Source: Clostridia bacterium
GTDB taxonomy: Bacteria > Bacillota > Clostridia > Oscillospirales > CAG-382
Direction: 5' to 3'
Assembly: GCA_017563195.1 (NCBI GenBank)
Contig: JAFXDO010000043.1
Span: 1-50,722 of the forward strand
Length of the DNA: 50,722 nt
Shown here: piece by piece, positions 36,816 through 45,319 of the stretch
Position numbering within the stretch: the stretch's first letter is position 1
Layout of the letters: every line of letters starts with the position of its first letter
The notes under the pieces: model-generated
The model's input: the letters and a program-made list of their open reading frames with translations, nothing else
What the model was told of the DNA's origin: nothing
Database searches by the model: none
Program-made: the position numbers and the translations under genes

Positions 36816-36890
36816 TTTTGAAAATTTTTGGGAAAAGAGCACGAGAAAAACCTCTTTTTATAAAAAGGGTTTTTCTCGTAGGGTTTTTCT
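36816..36890 (-). terminator. Conserved 3' hairpin element after metH
   Basis: Minus strand ACGAGAAAAACCC pairs with GGTTTTTCTCGT, then GCTCTTTTCCCAAAAATTTTC. The 5' arm is duplicated in tandem. Confidence 0.6.
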
Positions 36891-36913
36891 CGTAAATAAA
36901 CAAAAACAACAAA

Positions 36914-39256
36914 TCAGAGACTCTGGGCGTATTTGACCGAGGACATGGCGTCGGGGCCGAAGAAGTCGGCGCCCATGGAGCGCGCGTATTCCTCGGTGAG
37001 GACTGCGCCGCCGACCATAATTTTGACGCCCGGCGCCCTTTCGCGGAGCAACGCGCAGGTCTCGACCATTGCAGGGACGGTCGTCGTCATAAGTGCCGAA
37101 AGTCCGACAAGCCTTGCGCCGTGGGCGATTACGGCATCAAGCACAGCCTCGGGAGGCACGTCCTTGCCAAGGTCGATGACCTCGAAGCCGTAGTTGGAGA
37201 GCAGGGTGGAAACGATGTTTTTGCCGATGTCGTGAATGTCGCCCTTGACTGTCGCAATGACGATCTTCATCCCCTTTTCGCGGTTTTCGGTGGAAAACGC
37301 CGCGTTGACGGCAGAAAACGCCGCCTTTGCCGCCTCGGCACCGCCGAGGAGTCGGGGCAGGAATATTTTTTTCGATTCGTACCCGTCGCCCAACGCGTTC
37401 AGCGCGGGGATGAGCACGGTTTCGATGATTTCGAGGGGGGAAAGTGACTCGAGCAGCTCGGAAGCCTTTTCCTTCGCCTTGGCGGAAAGCCCGAGGTATA
37501 CCGCGTCGTAAAGCGATATGTCGGAGGGTTGCGAGGCGTTGACGAGCGCTTCGGGCGCTTCAAGGTCGAAAGTAAAGTCGCGCGATGGGCTTTCGTCGTT
37601 GAGGACGAGCCTCATCGGCTCGCTCGACGGGTTGATGATGGCGGCGGAGAGCCCGCGCGCAATAGCCGCGCCGAGGAAGGACGCGTTGATGGCGTCGCGG
37701 TTCGGCATCCCGTAGGAGATGTTGGAAACGCCGAGCGCCGTGAGAAATTGACGCTTTGAAAGCGCTTCGACGCATTCAAGCGTCTTTTCGCCGCTGTGCT
37801 CGTCGGTCGCAACGGTCATGGTGAGCGCGTCGAAGAGTAAGCGGCTCGGAGAAACGCCGTGCGCTTCTGCTGCTGCGATGATCTTGTCTGCGATGGCGAG
37901 CCTGCCCTGCGCGGTGTCGGGAATGCCCGACTCGTCGAGCAAAAGCGCGACCGAAAGCGCGCCGCTCCTCTTGACGATGGGCAGTACTGCGTCGAGATTT
38001 TCACGCTTGCCGTTGACCGAGTTGATTATCGGCACGCCGTTGTAGATGCGCGATGCGGCGGAAAGCGCGTCTGCGTCAGCCGAATCGAGCTGAAGCGGCA
38101 GGTCGGTGACGCTTTGTATCGCAAGCACCGCCTGCGGAAGCATTTCGCTTTCGTTGATTTCGGGGATGCCGACGTTCACGTCGAGAATGTCCGCGCCTGC
38201 CGACTGCTGTGCAACGGCTTCGTTGCAGAGATAGTCGAAATCCTTGGTCTTCAGGGCTTCCTTGAGCTTTTTCTTGCCCGTCGGGTTGAGACGCTCGCCG
38301 ACAACGGCGGTTCTGCCCTCGAATTTGTAAAGCCTCGTGCCCGAGCATACCGCGGGGATTCGCTTAGGCATCGGGATAGAGCATTCGACGCCCGAAACGG
38401 CGGACGCGACCTGACGGATGTAGTCGGGATTCGTGCCGCAGCAGCCGCCGACGGCGGAAATACCGCCCGAAACAAGCGATTTTGCAAACGAATGGAATCG
38501 CTCGGGAGGGATATCGAAGTAGGTGTTGCCGCTTTCGTCTATTTTCGGGAGCCCCGCGTTCGCGTTCACGATTACGGGCATACCCGAAAACTGCGCGATG
38601 CTTTTCGCGATCGGCTCCATAGCGTCGGGACCGAGCCCGCAGTTGACGCCGAGAACGTCCGCACCGACGCTCGAGAGATAAAACGCCACAGTTTCGGCGT
38701 CCGCACCCGTGAGGATGCGCCCCGATTCGTCAAAGGTCATCGAAACGGCGACGGGGAGACTCGTGTTCTCCTTCGCCGCGGTGATCGCCGCCTTGCATTC
38801 GTAAAGGTCGGAAAAGGTTTCGAAGAAAATAAGGTCTGCACCGGCTTTTTCGGCACCGATAACGGCACCCTTGAAGGCGTTTACCGCCTCCTCAAACGAA
38901 AAATCGCCCAGCGGGGGCATCAATTTTCCGGTGGGCCCGATGTCCGCCGCGACGAAAATACGCCTGCCTGCTTCGGCGGCGGCTTTTTTCGCGATGGCGA
39001 CGGCGCGCGTCACCTCGGTCTCGCTGTCGAGACCGTATGGCGAAAGCTTTATTGCGTTTGCACCGAAGCTGTTCGTCGAAATAACGTCGGCGCCTGCTTC
39101 GATATATGCGCGGTGTACGGCAAGGACGGCGTCGGGGTCTTCGGAATTGAGGGTCTCGGGCAGCGCGCCGGGCTTGAGCCCCGCGGCTTGAAGCATCGTC
39201 CCCATCGCACCGTCGAAAACCAGCACCTTTTTGCCGATAATGTCTGAAAACTTCAT
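36914..39256 (-). CDS. metH: Cobalamin-dependent methionine synthase without activation domain
   Basis: Transfers the methyl group of methyltetrahydrofolate to homocysteine through cobalamin. The 780 residues hold the homocysteine-binding barrel (DGAMGTMLQ start, zinc ligands in NCG and GGCCGTNP, 1-295), the pterin-binding barrel (GERLNPTGKKKLKEAL, about 318-333, to about 570), the cobalamin cap and the cobalamin domain with GDIHDIGKN (His ligand of cobalt). E. coli MetH is about 1,227 residues; the SAM-binding reactivation domain is absent here, as in many Firmicutes where it is a separate protein. It follows metF by 18 bases. Confidence 0.94.
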   Translation of the reverse strand: MKFSDIIGKKVLVFDGAMGTMLQAAGLKPGALPETLNSEDPDAVLAVHRAYIEAGADVISTNSFGANAIKLSPYGLDSETEVTRAVAIAKKAAAEAGRRIFVAADIGPTGKLMPPLGDFSFEEAVNAFKGAVIGAEKAGADLIFFETFSDLYECKAAITAAKENTSLPVAVSMTFDESGRILTGADAETVAFYLSSVGADVLGVNCGLGPDAMEPIAKSIAQFSGMPVIVNANAGLPKIDESGNTYFDIPPERFHSFAKSLVSGGISAVGGCCGTNPDYIRQVASAVSGVECSIPMPKRIPAVCSGTRLYKFEGRTAVVGERLNPTGKKKLKEALKTKDFDYLCNEAVAQQSAGADILDVNVGIPEINESEMLPQAVLAIQSVTDLPLQLDSADADALSAASRIYNGVPIINSVNGKRENLDAVLPIVKRSGALSVALLLDESGIPDTAQGRLAIADKIIAAAEAHGVSPSRLLFDALTMTVATDEHSGEKTLECVEALSKRQFLTALGVSNISYGMPNRDAINASFLGAAIARGLSAAIINPSSEPMRLVLNDESPSRDFTFDLEAPEALVNASQPSDISLYDAVYLGLSAKAKEKASELLESLSPLEIIETVLIPALNALGDGYESKKIFLPRLLGGAEAAKAAFSAVNAAFSTENREKGMKIVIATVKGDIHDIGKNIVSTLLSNYGFEVIDLGKDVPPEAVLDAVIAHGARLVGLSALMTTTVPAMVETCALLRERAPGVKIMVGGAVLTEEYARSMGADFFGPDAMSSVKYAQSL

Positions 39257-39274
39257 AAATTACTCCAAAAGAGG

Positions 39275-40144
39275 CTAAATTCCTCTTATTTCGGAAATAT
39301 TATCGAGAATCTCAGCCGCAACGTCGGGCTTGTTCATCGCGTAAATGTGGATGTTGTTGACCCCGTTCGCGATAAGATCGATGATCTGCTCGGTCGCAAA
39401 GGCGATTCCCGCCTGACGCATAGCCGACGGCTTGTCGCCGAACCGCTCGACTATCTCGCGCAGCCTGCGCGGCACCGTCGTGCCCGAAAGCGATGCGCTT
39501 CTCTGAAGCTGACGCGCGTTCGTGATGGGCATAATTCCCGCGATGACGGGGATGTTGATGCCCTTGCGCTGGAACTTCGTCATAAACGAGTACATAATGT
39601 CGTTGTCAAAAAACATCTGCGTCGTGAAAAACTCGCATCCGCTTTCCGCCTTGATCTTGAGCGCGTCGATGTCCGCCGAAACGCTTGTCGCCTCGGGGTG
39701 TCCCTCGGGATAGCAGGCGCCGCCGACGCAGAAGTCGCCCATAGACTTAATTTCCGCCGCGAGATCACTCGCGTGGGGGTAGACACGCTTGGGCTCGCGT
39801 CCCTGCGGCATATCGCCGCGAAGCGCAAGCACGTTTTCAATGCCGTTTTCCTTAAGCGAAGCAAGATAATCGGTAAGCGATTCCCTGTCGCTCGACACGC
39901 AGGTGACGTGCGCGAGCGATGCGATTCCGCAGCTTTCGACAGCCTCTGCAAGCTCCGCCGTGAATCCCGCGGTCGAGCCCGCCGCGCCATAGGTCACCGA
40001 TATGAAATCGGGCTTTAGCGCCGCCATTTCGCTGACGATCCTGCGGCTCTGCTCAAGCTCGGTGCCGAGCTTCGGCGGGAAAATCTCGCAGGAAATCGTT
40101 ATTTCCTTCTGCTTTAAAATGTCGCTGATCTTCATAATCGTCAC
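39275..40144 (-). CDS. metF: 5,10-methylenetetrahydrofolate reductase
   Basis: FAD enzyme that makes the 5-methyltetrahydrofolate used by MetH. The 289 residues show SCEIFPPK, DFISVTYGAAGST, HVTCVSSDRESL, NVLALRGDMPQG and the flavin-site FFTTQMFFDND, all family blocks. The frame opens with a GTG at 40144 directly after the upstream stop; an ATG at 40135 is an equally reasonable start. Next to metH in a methionine synthesis operon. Confidence 0.93.
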   Translation of the reverse strand: MTIMKISDILKQKEITISCEIFPPKLGTELEQSRRIVSEMAALKPDFISVTYGAAGSTAGFTAELAEAVESCGIASLAHVTCVSSDRESLTDYLASLKENGIENVLALRGDMPQGREPKRVYPHASDLAAEIKSMGDFCVGGACYPEGHPEATSVSADIDALKIKAESGCEFFTTQMFFDNDIMYSFMTKFQRKGINIPVIAGIMPITNARQLQRSASLSGTTVPRRLREIVERFGDKPSAMRQAGIAFATEQIIDLIANGVNNIHIYAMNKPDVAAEILDNISEIRGI

Positions 40145-40873
40145 TCAGCCTATCTTTTTGAAAATATAATAATCCTTTTCGGCTTCCTCACAGCCGTCAA
40201 ACCCCTTGCCGCCGCTTAGTGAGACAAGCTCAAAGCCCGATGCGGCTGCGATTATGTCCTCGCGTGAGTGGTATTTTTGGGTCTGCGTCTCGGAAAACCG
40301 CTCGTAGCAGCCGTCGTCAAGCTCGATGAAGGTGTCTAAATCGAAATAGCAAAGCCCCGACTCCTTTTCGTACTCGCTTCGCCATACGGTGAGCGAGTCC
40401 TCGAATTCGTAGACGTAGCTTTTTCCGTCGTAGACCTGACTGTACCTGTGCTCGGTGTTGACGTCGAGGATGAAAAGCCCGCCCGTCTCAAGATAATTGC
40501 GCACCAAAACAAAGACCTGTGAAAGGTCTTTGCTTTCGGTTATGTAGTTGAGACAGTCGAATGAGGAATAAATGGCCTGCACGGTGCCGTAAAGCTCGAA
40601 CTCGCGCATATCCTGACAAAGCAGGAGCGTGTTCCTGCCCTGATTCCTCTCCCTCGCGAAATTGAGCATTTCGGGGGAGCAGTCGAGCCCGATCATATCG
40701 TAGCCCCTGTCGGCAAGCAGCGCCGTGATGCCGCCCGTGCCGCACCCGAGATCGAGCACCTCGCGCACGGGTATGTCGGCAAGCGCGAACGCCTGCTCAA
40801 GCATATCGGCATAGGGAAGATATGCGTTTCCGTTTATGCGGTCGTATATGCAGGCAAGCGCCTCGTAGCTCAT
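40145..40873 (-). CDS. Class I SAM-dependent methyltransferase
   Basis: 242-residue methyltransferase with the Rossmann SAM-binding motif I VLDLGCGTGGITALLA (about 38-53), motif II GLDCSPEML and a motif IV-like QAIYSSFDCLNYI. The substrate cannot be told from sequence. It overlaps yerC by four bases and touches metF, so it is made with the methionine genes and would use the SAM they help supply. Confidence 0.85.
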   Translation of the reverse strand: MSYEALACIYDRINGNAYLPYADMLEQAFALADIPVREVLDLGCGTGGITALLADRGYDMIGLDCSPEMLNFARERNQGRNTLLLCQDMREFELYGTVQAIYSSFDCLNYITESKDLSQVFVLVRNYLETGGLFILDVNTEHRYSQVYDGKSYVYEFEDSLTVWRSEYEKESGLCYFDLDTFIELDDGCYERFSETQTQKYHSREDIIAAASGFELVSLSGGKGFDGCEEAEKDYYIFKKIG

Positions 40874-41157
40874 TCGGAAATACGGTCGAGAACCATTGCG
40901 TAGCCGTCGCTTCCGTAGCGGAGCGCGCGGTTTACGCGGGTGATGGTCGCAGTGGAAAGATGGGTCTTTTCTGCAATCTCGTTGTAGGTATTGCCGTCGC
41001 GGAGCATTTCTGCGGCGGTGAGTCTCTTGCTCATTTCGGTGATCTCGCTGATGGTGCAGAGATCGGAAAGGAAGCGATATGCTTCATCGACAGAGCGAAC
41101 GCTTACGATAGCGGCAGCGAGCTTGTCTGTGTTGGCGTCTTTTACCTTTTCAATCAT
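40870..41157 (-). CDS. yerC: YerC/YecD family TrpR-related protein
   Basis: 95-residue all-helical protein with a TrpR-like helix-turn-helix (LTAAEMLRDGNTYNEIAEKTHLSTATITRVNRALRYG, split about 45-82). The family is widespread in Firmicutes but its regulator function is poorly defined; Bacillus yerC sits near pcrA. Here it overlaps its neighbours on both sides by four bases, at the centre of a five-gene unit with metF and metH, and could regulate it. Confidence 0.88.
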   Translation of the reverse strand: MIEKVKDANTDKLAAAIVSVRSVDEAYRFLSDLCTISEITEMSKRLTAAEMLRDGNTYNEIAEKTHLSTATITRVNRALRYGSDGYAMVLDRISE

Positions 41158-42782
41158 TTTTCTGATTCCTCCGTGTTGAATTCTATTTCGTCCGCCTTAA
41201 AGGTTCCCTTGATAAAGCGGTATGTGTCGTTGTATACCGAATGAAGCTTCGGGTCGTCGGACGTGTAAGCGCGGTAGTAGATCCCCGGCACGCCGTCCTG
41301 ATAGTACATATGCGCCGCGTCGGTCATATAGCCGGTTATCGCGCCTGCGGCATAGTATTTCTTGATTCTTTCGATGTTCCAGTCCTGAACTCCGCCGACC
41401 TCAAGCTCGATGCACATTCCCAAAAGCTTGGCAGTTTCCGCCGCGTCGAAGAGACGCGAGTCGGGAACAGCTTGGTTGAAGGCGTAGTTGGGCTGATAGC
41501 AGACCACGTCGAAGCCGAGATTTTTCCAGTCGTTGTAGCCCGACGCGTGGAAATAGGGTATCCAGGTCGTGATGAGCCCGAGCGTGCGTACGTAGTCGGT
41601 GGTGAAGCGGAGAAGAGATAGCAGCTGGCTGTCCGCGTAGTTGATCTCCTCGGTGAACCAGTAGTAGCCCTTGAGCTCGAGATGCTCGTACTTTTTCGCG
41701 TTGAAGCGCGCGTACTGCTCGTCGATGAGCCACTTAAGCGCCGCCTTTCTGTCCTCAAGTAACGAAAAATCGAGGTTTCTGCCGTCGATGACGCCGAATT
41801 CCTTTACCTCCTTTACGGGGTAGAGGATGGAGAAGTAAACGTTGACCTTGTAATCGGGCATTCCCAGCTTCTCCCCGACCTCCTTGGCAGCTTCGTCAAG
41901 CGCGTCCATGTTGAAGCCGTCGATGAACTGGGTGTCGATGTAATATTGCCACTTTTCCTTGGTGAGCGGGCGCTTTTTGTAGCCCTCGTAAAGGAAAGCG
42001 ACGTAGGGCAGGAAGAGATATCCGTCAAAGAGAGTGTCCTTTATCTCGCCGTTTTCGATGTAAGCGACGTGCGGCAGGAAGACGTCCTTGCTGATCGGCT
42101 CCTTGCTTTCGTGGCAGAAATAGGCAAGCAGCACGTCCTTCGAGCCGAGCGCCTCGGTCGATGCAAAGGAATTGGGAAAATCGTTGCCGCTTTCGTCGGT
42201 CGGGACGATGTCGAGCGCGCCCTCGGTATCGGTGCAGCCGTAAAGCTCGAGCTGCTCTATCCAGATGTGAAGAGACACGTTGAAGCAGAACTTGACGTAT
42301 CTCGCCTTAACGGGAGCAAATTCAACGCTTCTGTTGATGATAACGGGAGAAGAGTCGGAGCAGAACTGCGTGATGTCGCCCACCGCCTGCCAGCCGTCCC
42401 CGTCCTCCGATGCAAGCAGAGTTATTCTCGGGGGAACGCCGACGCCCGTCGTGTCCTCGCGCAGGAGCGAGACCGAAGCACCGCTTATCGCGCAGACACA
42501 GCCGAGATCGTAAAGGATCTCTCTCGCACAGCCGCCCGTGAAGTGGAAAAACGCTTCGTCGAAGCAGGTTGCCTCCTTGGCGCGTACTCCGTCGGTAAGC
42601 TTCATACAGCTGCTCGGCGAGTTGAACCAATCTGTCCGATGCATTTCGGGAATGGTTTCGAAGTTCCTTATCTTCTGCGGAAGCCCGAGCAAAAGGTTTT
42701 TCCTTTCCTTCGTGCGCTCAACACTGCGCTCGGGGGTAGGCTCAAGCGTAAAATCACCGTAAAAATCCACTTTAGCGATCAT
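41154..42782 (-). CDS. DUF4855 family protein
   Basis: 542 residues from the ATG at 42782, which follows AGGAGGCGG; an upstream in-frame start at 42809 is less likely. The N-terminal part (about 40-210) looks like a discoidin-type beta sandwich (VKARYVKFCFNVSLHIWIEQLELYG). The C-terminal part matches DUF4855, a putative glycoside-hydrolase-like barrel, with KGYYWFTEEINYAD, ITTWIPYFHASGYNDWKNLG and CIELEVGGVQDWN. No signal peptide is visible, so it would act inside the cell, which is unexpected for a glycan-related domain. First gene of the operon leading to metH. Confidence 0.78.
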   Translation of the reverse strand: MIAKVDFYGDFTLEPTPERSVERTKERKNLLLGLPQKIRNFETIPEMHRTDWFNSPSSCMKLTDGVRAKEATCFDEAFFHFTGGCAREILYDLGCVCAISGASVSLLREDTTGVGVPPRITLLASEDGDGWQAVGDITQFCSDSSPVIINRSVEFAPVKARYVKFCFNVSLHIWIEQLELYGCTDTEGALDIVPTDESGNDFPNSFASTEALGSKDVLLAYFCHESKEPISKDVFLPHVAYIENGEIKDTLFDGYLFLPYVAFLYEGYKKRPLTKEKWQYYIDTQFIDGFNMDALDEAAKEVGEKLGMPDYKVNVYFSILYPVKEVKEFGVIDGRNLDFSLLEDRKAALKWLIDEQYARFNAKKYEHLELKGYYWFTEEINYADSQLLSLLRFTTDYVRTLGLITTWIPYFHASGYNDWKNLGFDVVCYQPNYAFNQAVPDSRLFDAAETAKLLGMCIELEVGGVQDWNIERIKKYYAAGAITGYMTDAAHMYYQDGVPGIYYRAYTSDDPKLHSVYNDTYRFIKGTFKADEIEFNTEESEK

Positions 42783-42823
42783 AAAAATCCGCCTCCTGCT
42801 TTTAAACATTAATGCGTTAGTTT

Positions 42824-42852
42824 ATTATACAATTAATTTCCCGACTTTTCAA
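42824..42852 (-). promoter_or_regulatory. Sigma-A promoter of the DUF4855-yerC-metF-metH operon
   Basis: Minus strand TTGAAA (42852-42847), 17 bases, TATAAT (42829-42824). No SAM riboswitch or other recognisable leader lies in the 41 bases before the start codon. Confidence 0.75.
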
Positions 42853-42881
42853 GGGTGTTTTGCTAATTTAATAAAATTTTC

Positions 42882-42910
42882 TTGCGTTAACACATATTTT
42901 AAAGTATAAT
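42882..42910 (+). promoter_or_regulatory. Sigma-A promoter of the cation efflux gene
   Basis: TTGCGT, 17 bases, TATAAT, 33 bases before the ATG. Confidence 0.68.
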
Positions 42911-42943
42911 GGTAATTACAATAATCGGAAAAGGAACATTCTT

Positions 42944-44110
42944 ATGATAAAGCTGCTCGCAGGGCTGTTCATAAAGGACAGCAAAAATACCGATTCCCCC
43001 GACGTCAGACGCAAATACGGCGTCCTCTGCGGTGCCGTCGGCATCGCGCTTAACGTATTGCTTTTCGCGCTGAAGCTCTTCGTCGGTACCGTTTCGGGCT
43101 CGGTCGCCGTCACGGCTGACGCCTTCAACAATATCTCCGACGCAGGCAGCTCGGCTGTCACGATGGTCGGCTTCCGCCTTGCGGGAAAGAAGCCCGACCC
43201 CGAGCACCCCTTCGGCCACGGCAGAATAGAATACGTTTCGGGGCTTATCGTCGCGATGCTCATATTTATGATGGGCTTTGAGCTTATCTCGAGCTCGTTT
43301 TCGGCAATACTCGACCCGAAGCCGACCGAGATATCACCGATAACCGTCACTATCCTCGTATTTTCGGTGATCATAAAGCTTTATATGTACCTTTATAACC
43401 GCATCCACGGCAGAAAAATAGCCTCCGCCGCTATGATCGCGACCGCGGCTGACAGCATCGGCGACGCCGTCGCGACGACCGCCGTGCTCGTTTCGCTCAT
43501 CGTTTCGAGGTATACCGGTCTGCTTATCGACGGCTACGTCGGTATGCTCGTCGCGATCTTTATTCTCGTTGCGGGCTACCGCGCCGCGAAGGAAACGATC
43601 GAGCCTCTGCTCGGTGCCCGTCCCGAAAAGGAGCTTGTCGATCAGCTCGAAGCACTCGTCCTGTCGAACGAGCCCATTACCGGCGTGCACGACCTCATAC
43701 TTCACGACTACGGACCCGGCAGACGCTTTCTTTCGCTCCACGCCGAGGTGCCGATGGAGGAGGACATACTTCACGTCCACGACGTCATCGATAATATCGA
43801 GATCGAGATCTTCGAGCGCTTCGGCATCGAAACGGTCATACATACCGACCCGATCGACACCCGCGATCCCAAGCTCAACGAGGTAAAGGCGACTGTGAAG
43901 CGATTTTTGAGCGAGCTCGGTGAGGAAATGAACGCCCACGACTTCAGAATGGTGCCGGGCAAGACACACACGAATATCGTCTTCGACGTCGTCATCCCCG
44001 CCGACAGCAGGACCGACCCCGAGGCGCTTAAGGTTGCGGTTTCGACAGCCGTTGCGGCGACGAACCCCGACTACCGCTGCGTCATCAAAATCGACCGAAA
44101 CTACGGATAA
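42944..44110 (+). CDS. Cation diffusion facilitator family transporter
   Basis: Membrane antiporter exporting divalent metals such as manganese, zinc or iron in exchange for protons. The 388 residues have six predicted membrane helices; metal-site residues are in helix 2 (TADAFNNISDAGS, about 57-69) and helix 5 (ATAADSIGDAV). HPFGHGRIEYVSGL is a family signature. A cytoplasmic metal-binding domain follows (VHDLILHDYGPGRRFLSLHAEV, about 245-266), and the C-terminal end is longer than in FieF (300 residues). The metal cannot be assigned with certainty; the N-D pattern in helix 2 leans to manganese. GGAAAAGGAAC precedes the ATG. Confidence 0.9.
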   Translation: MIKLLAGLFIKDSKNTDSPDVRRKYGVLCGAVGIALNVLLFALKLFVGTVSGSVAVTADAFNNISDAGSSAVTMVGFRLAGKKPDPEHPFGHGRIEYVSGLIVAMLIFMMGFELISSSFSAILDPKPTEISPITVTILVFSVIIKLYMYLYNRIHGRKIASAAMIATAADSIGDAVATTAVLVSLIVSRYTGLLIDGYVGMLVAIFILVAGYRAAKETIEPLLGARPEKELVDQLEALVLSNEPITGVHDLILHDYGPGRRFLSLHAEVPMEEDILHVHDVIDNIEIEIFERFGIETVIHTDPIDTRDPKLNEVKATVKRFLSELGEEMNAHDFRMVPGKTHTNIVFDVVIPADSRTDPEALKVAVSTAVAATNPDYRCVIKIDRNYG

Positions 44111-44146
44111 AATCGGCAAAACCCGCCTTTTATGCACCGAAAGGAC

Positions 44147-44175
44147 TTGAAATTTCGCGTTTGCTGTGTTAAAAT
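44147..44175 (+). promoter_or_regulatory. Sigma-A promoter of hom
   Basis: TTGAAA, 17 bases, TAAAAT, 33 bases before the hom start codon. Confidence 0.68.
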
Positions 44176-44208
44176 AGGACGATTATTATAATTTGGAGTA
44201 TTGTTGCT

Positions 44209-45258
44209 ATGACAAATATTGCCATTCTGGGCTTCGGCACGGTCGGCGGCGGCGTTTACGAGGCTATCTCGCGCTGCAGCAAAAAGCCGCTGTGCGACGT
44301 TAATATAAAATATATCCTCGACCTCCGCACCTTTCCCGAGCATCCCCTCGGCGACAGAGTGACAAGCGATTTCGATAAGATCCTTTCCGACGAAAGCGTA
44401 AGCGTCGTCGTCGAAACGATGGGCGGCACCGGCGCGGCGTATAACTTCAGCCTCGCGGCTCTTAAGGCGGGCAAAAGCGTCGTCACCTCGAATAAGGCTG
44501 TCGTCGATAAGTTCGGCGCGGAGCTTGAAAGAGCGGCTGCCGAAAACAGCGTCGTTTATCTTTACGAGGCGAGCGTCGGCGGCGGTATTCCGATAATCGC
44601 GCCGCTCAACAACTGCTTCCCGGTCGACGATATCGTCCGTGTTGCAGGCATTCTCAACGGCACCACCAACTATATCCTCACACATATGCAGAGCGAGGGC
44701 AAATCGCTTGAAGAGGCTCTCAAAACTGCTCAGGAGCTCGGCTACGCCGAGGCAGACCCCCACGCAGACCTTGCGGGTCTTGACGCCGCAAGAAAGATCG
44801 CGATACTCGCGGGCATCGCGTTTGATAAGTACATTTCCTACGAGTCGATCCCCCATATCGAGGGCATCGAAAACGTGACGAGCGAGGATATCCGACTTGC
44901 CGAGCAGCTCGGCTGCGTCATCCGACTCATCGCGGTTGCCGAAAGGGTAAACGATAAGGCGAGGATCCTCGTCGCGCCCCATCTCGTCGGCGCATCGAGC
45001 CTCTTCCACGCCATTCGTGAGGCGTTCAACGCTGTAAGCGTGACCGGCTCTGCGGTGGGCGAGGTCGTGTTCTACGGTCAGGGCGCAGGCTCGCTTCCCA
45101 CGGCGGCGGCTGTCTGCGGCGATATCGAGCGCGCTATTCTCGGCAAGGCGACCACGGTCGTTCGTAAGGATTGCGAGGAAGGCTTCCTCCTCTCCGATGA
45201 CGGCGAGGGTAGATTCGTCACGCTTGCAAACGGCAAGAAATACAGATATTTCGAATAA
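44209..45258 (+). CDS. hom: Homoserine dehydrogenase without ACT domain
   Basis: NAD(P)-dependent reduction of aspartate semialdehyde to homoserine, the precursor of threonine and methionine. The 349 residues have the nucleotide-binding GFGTVGGGV (about 8-16), VVTSNKAVV, EASVGGGIPII, NGTTNYIL, and the substrate site GYAEADPHADLAGLDAARK with the catalytic Lys. Most homologues are about 400-430 residues with a C-terminal ACT domain for threonine feedback; that domain is missing, so threonine inhibition by this route is unlikely. thrB and thrC are not adjacent. Confidence 0.94.
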   Translation: MTNIAILGFGTVGGGVYEAISRCSKKPLCDVNIKYILDLRTFPEHPLGDRVTSDFDKILSDESVSVVVETMGGTGAAYNFSLAALKAGKSVVTSNKAVVDKFGAELERAAAENSVVYLYEASVGGGIPIIAPLNNCFPVDDIVRVAGILNGTTNYILTHMQSEGKSLEEALKTAQELGYAEADPHADLAGLDAARKIAILAGIAFDKYISYESIPHIEGIENVTSEDIRLAEQLGCVIRLIAVAERVNDKARILVAPHLVGASSLFHAIREAFNAVSVTGSAVGEVVFYGQGAGSLPTAAAVCGDIERAILGKATTVVRKDCEEGFLLSDDGEGRFVTLANGKKYRYFE

Positions 45259-45264
45259 GCAATT

Positions 45265-45300
45265 GCGAGAGAAACGCATATCGTTTTTCTCGCCTTTTTA
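45265..45300 (+). terminator. Intrinsic terminator after hom
   Basis: GCGAGAGAAACG pairs with CGTTTTTCTCGC (one mismatch), followed by CTTTTTATTT, starting six bases after the stop codon. The next gene starts only 20 bases later, so it may depend on readthrough or an internal promoter. Confidence 0.8.
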
Positions 45301-45319
45301 TTTAAAACCGAGGTGAAAT

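Noticed and set aside
36599-36895. Plus-strand frame across the dispersed repeat and terminators
   Set aside because: Covers a palindromic repeat and two terminator hairpins; no protein features.
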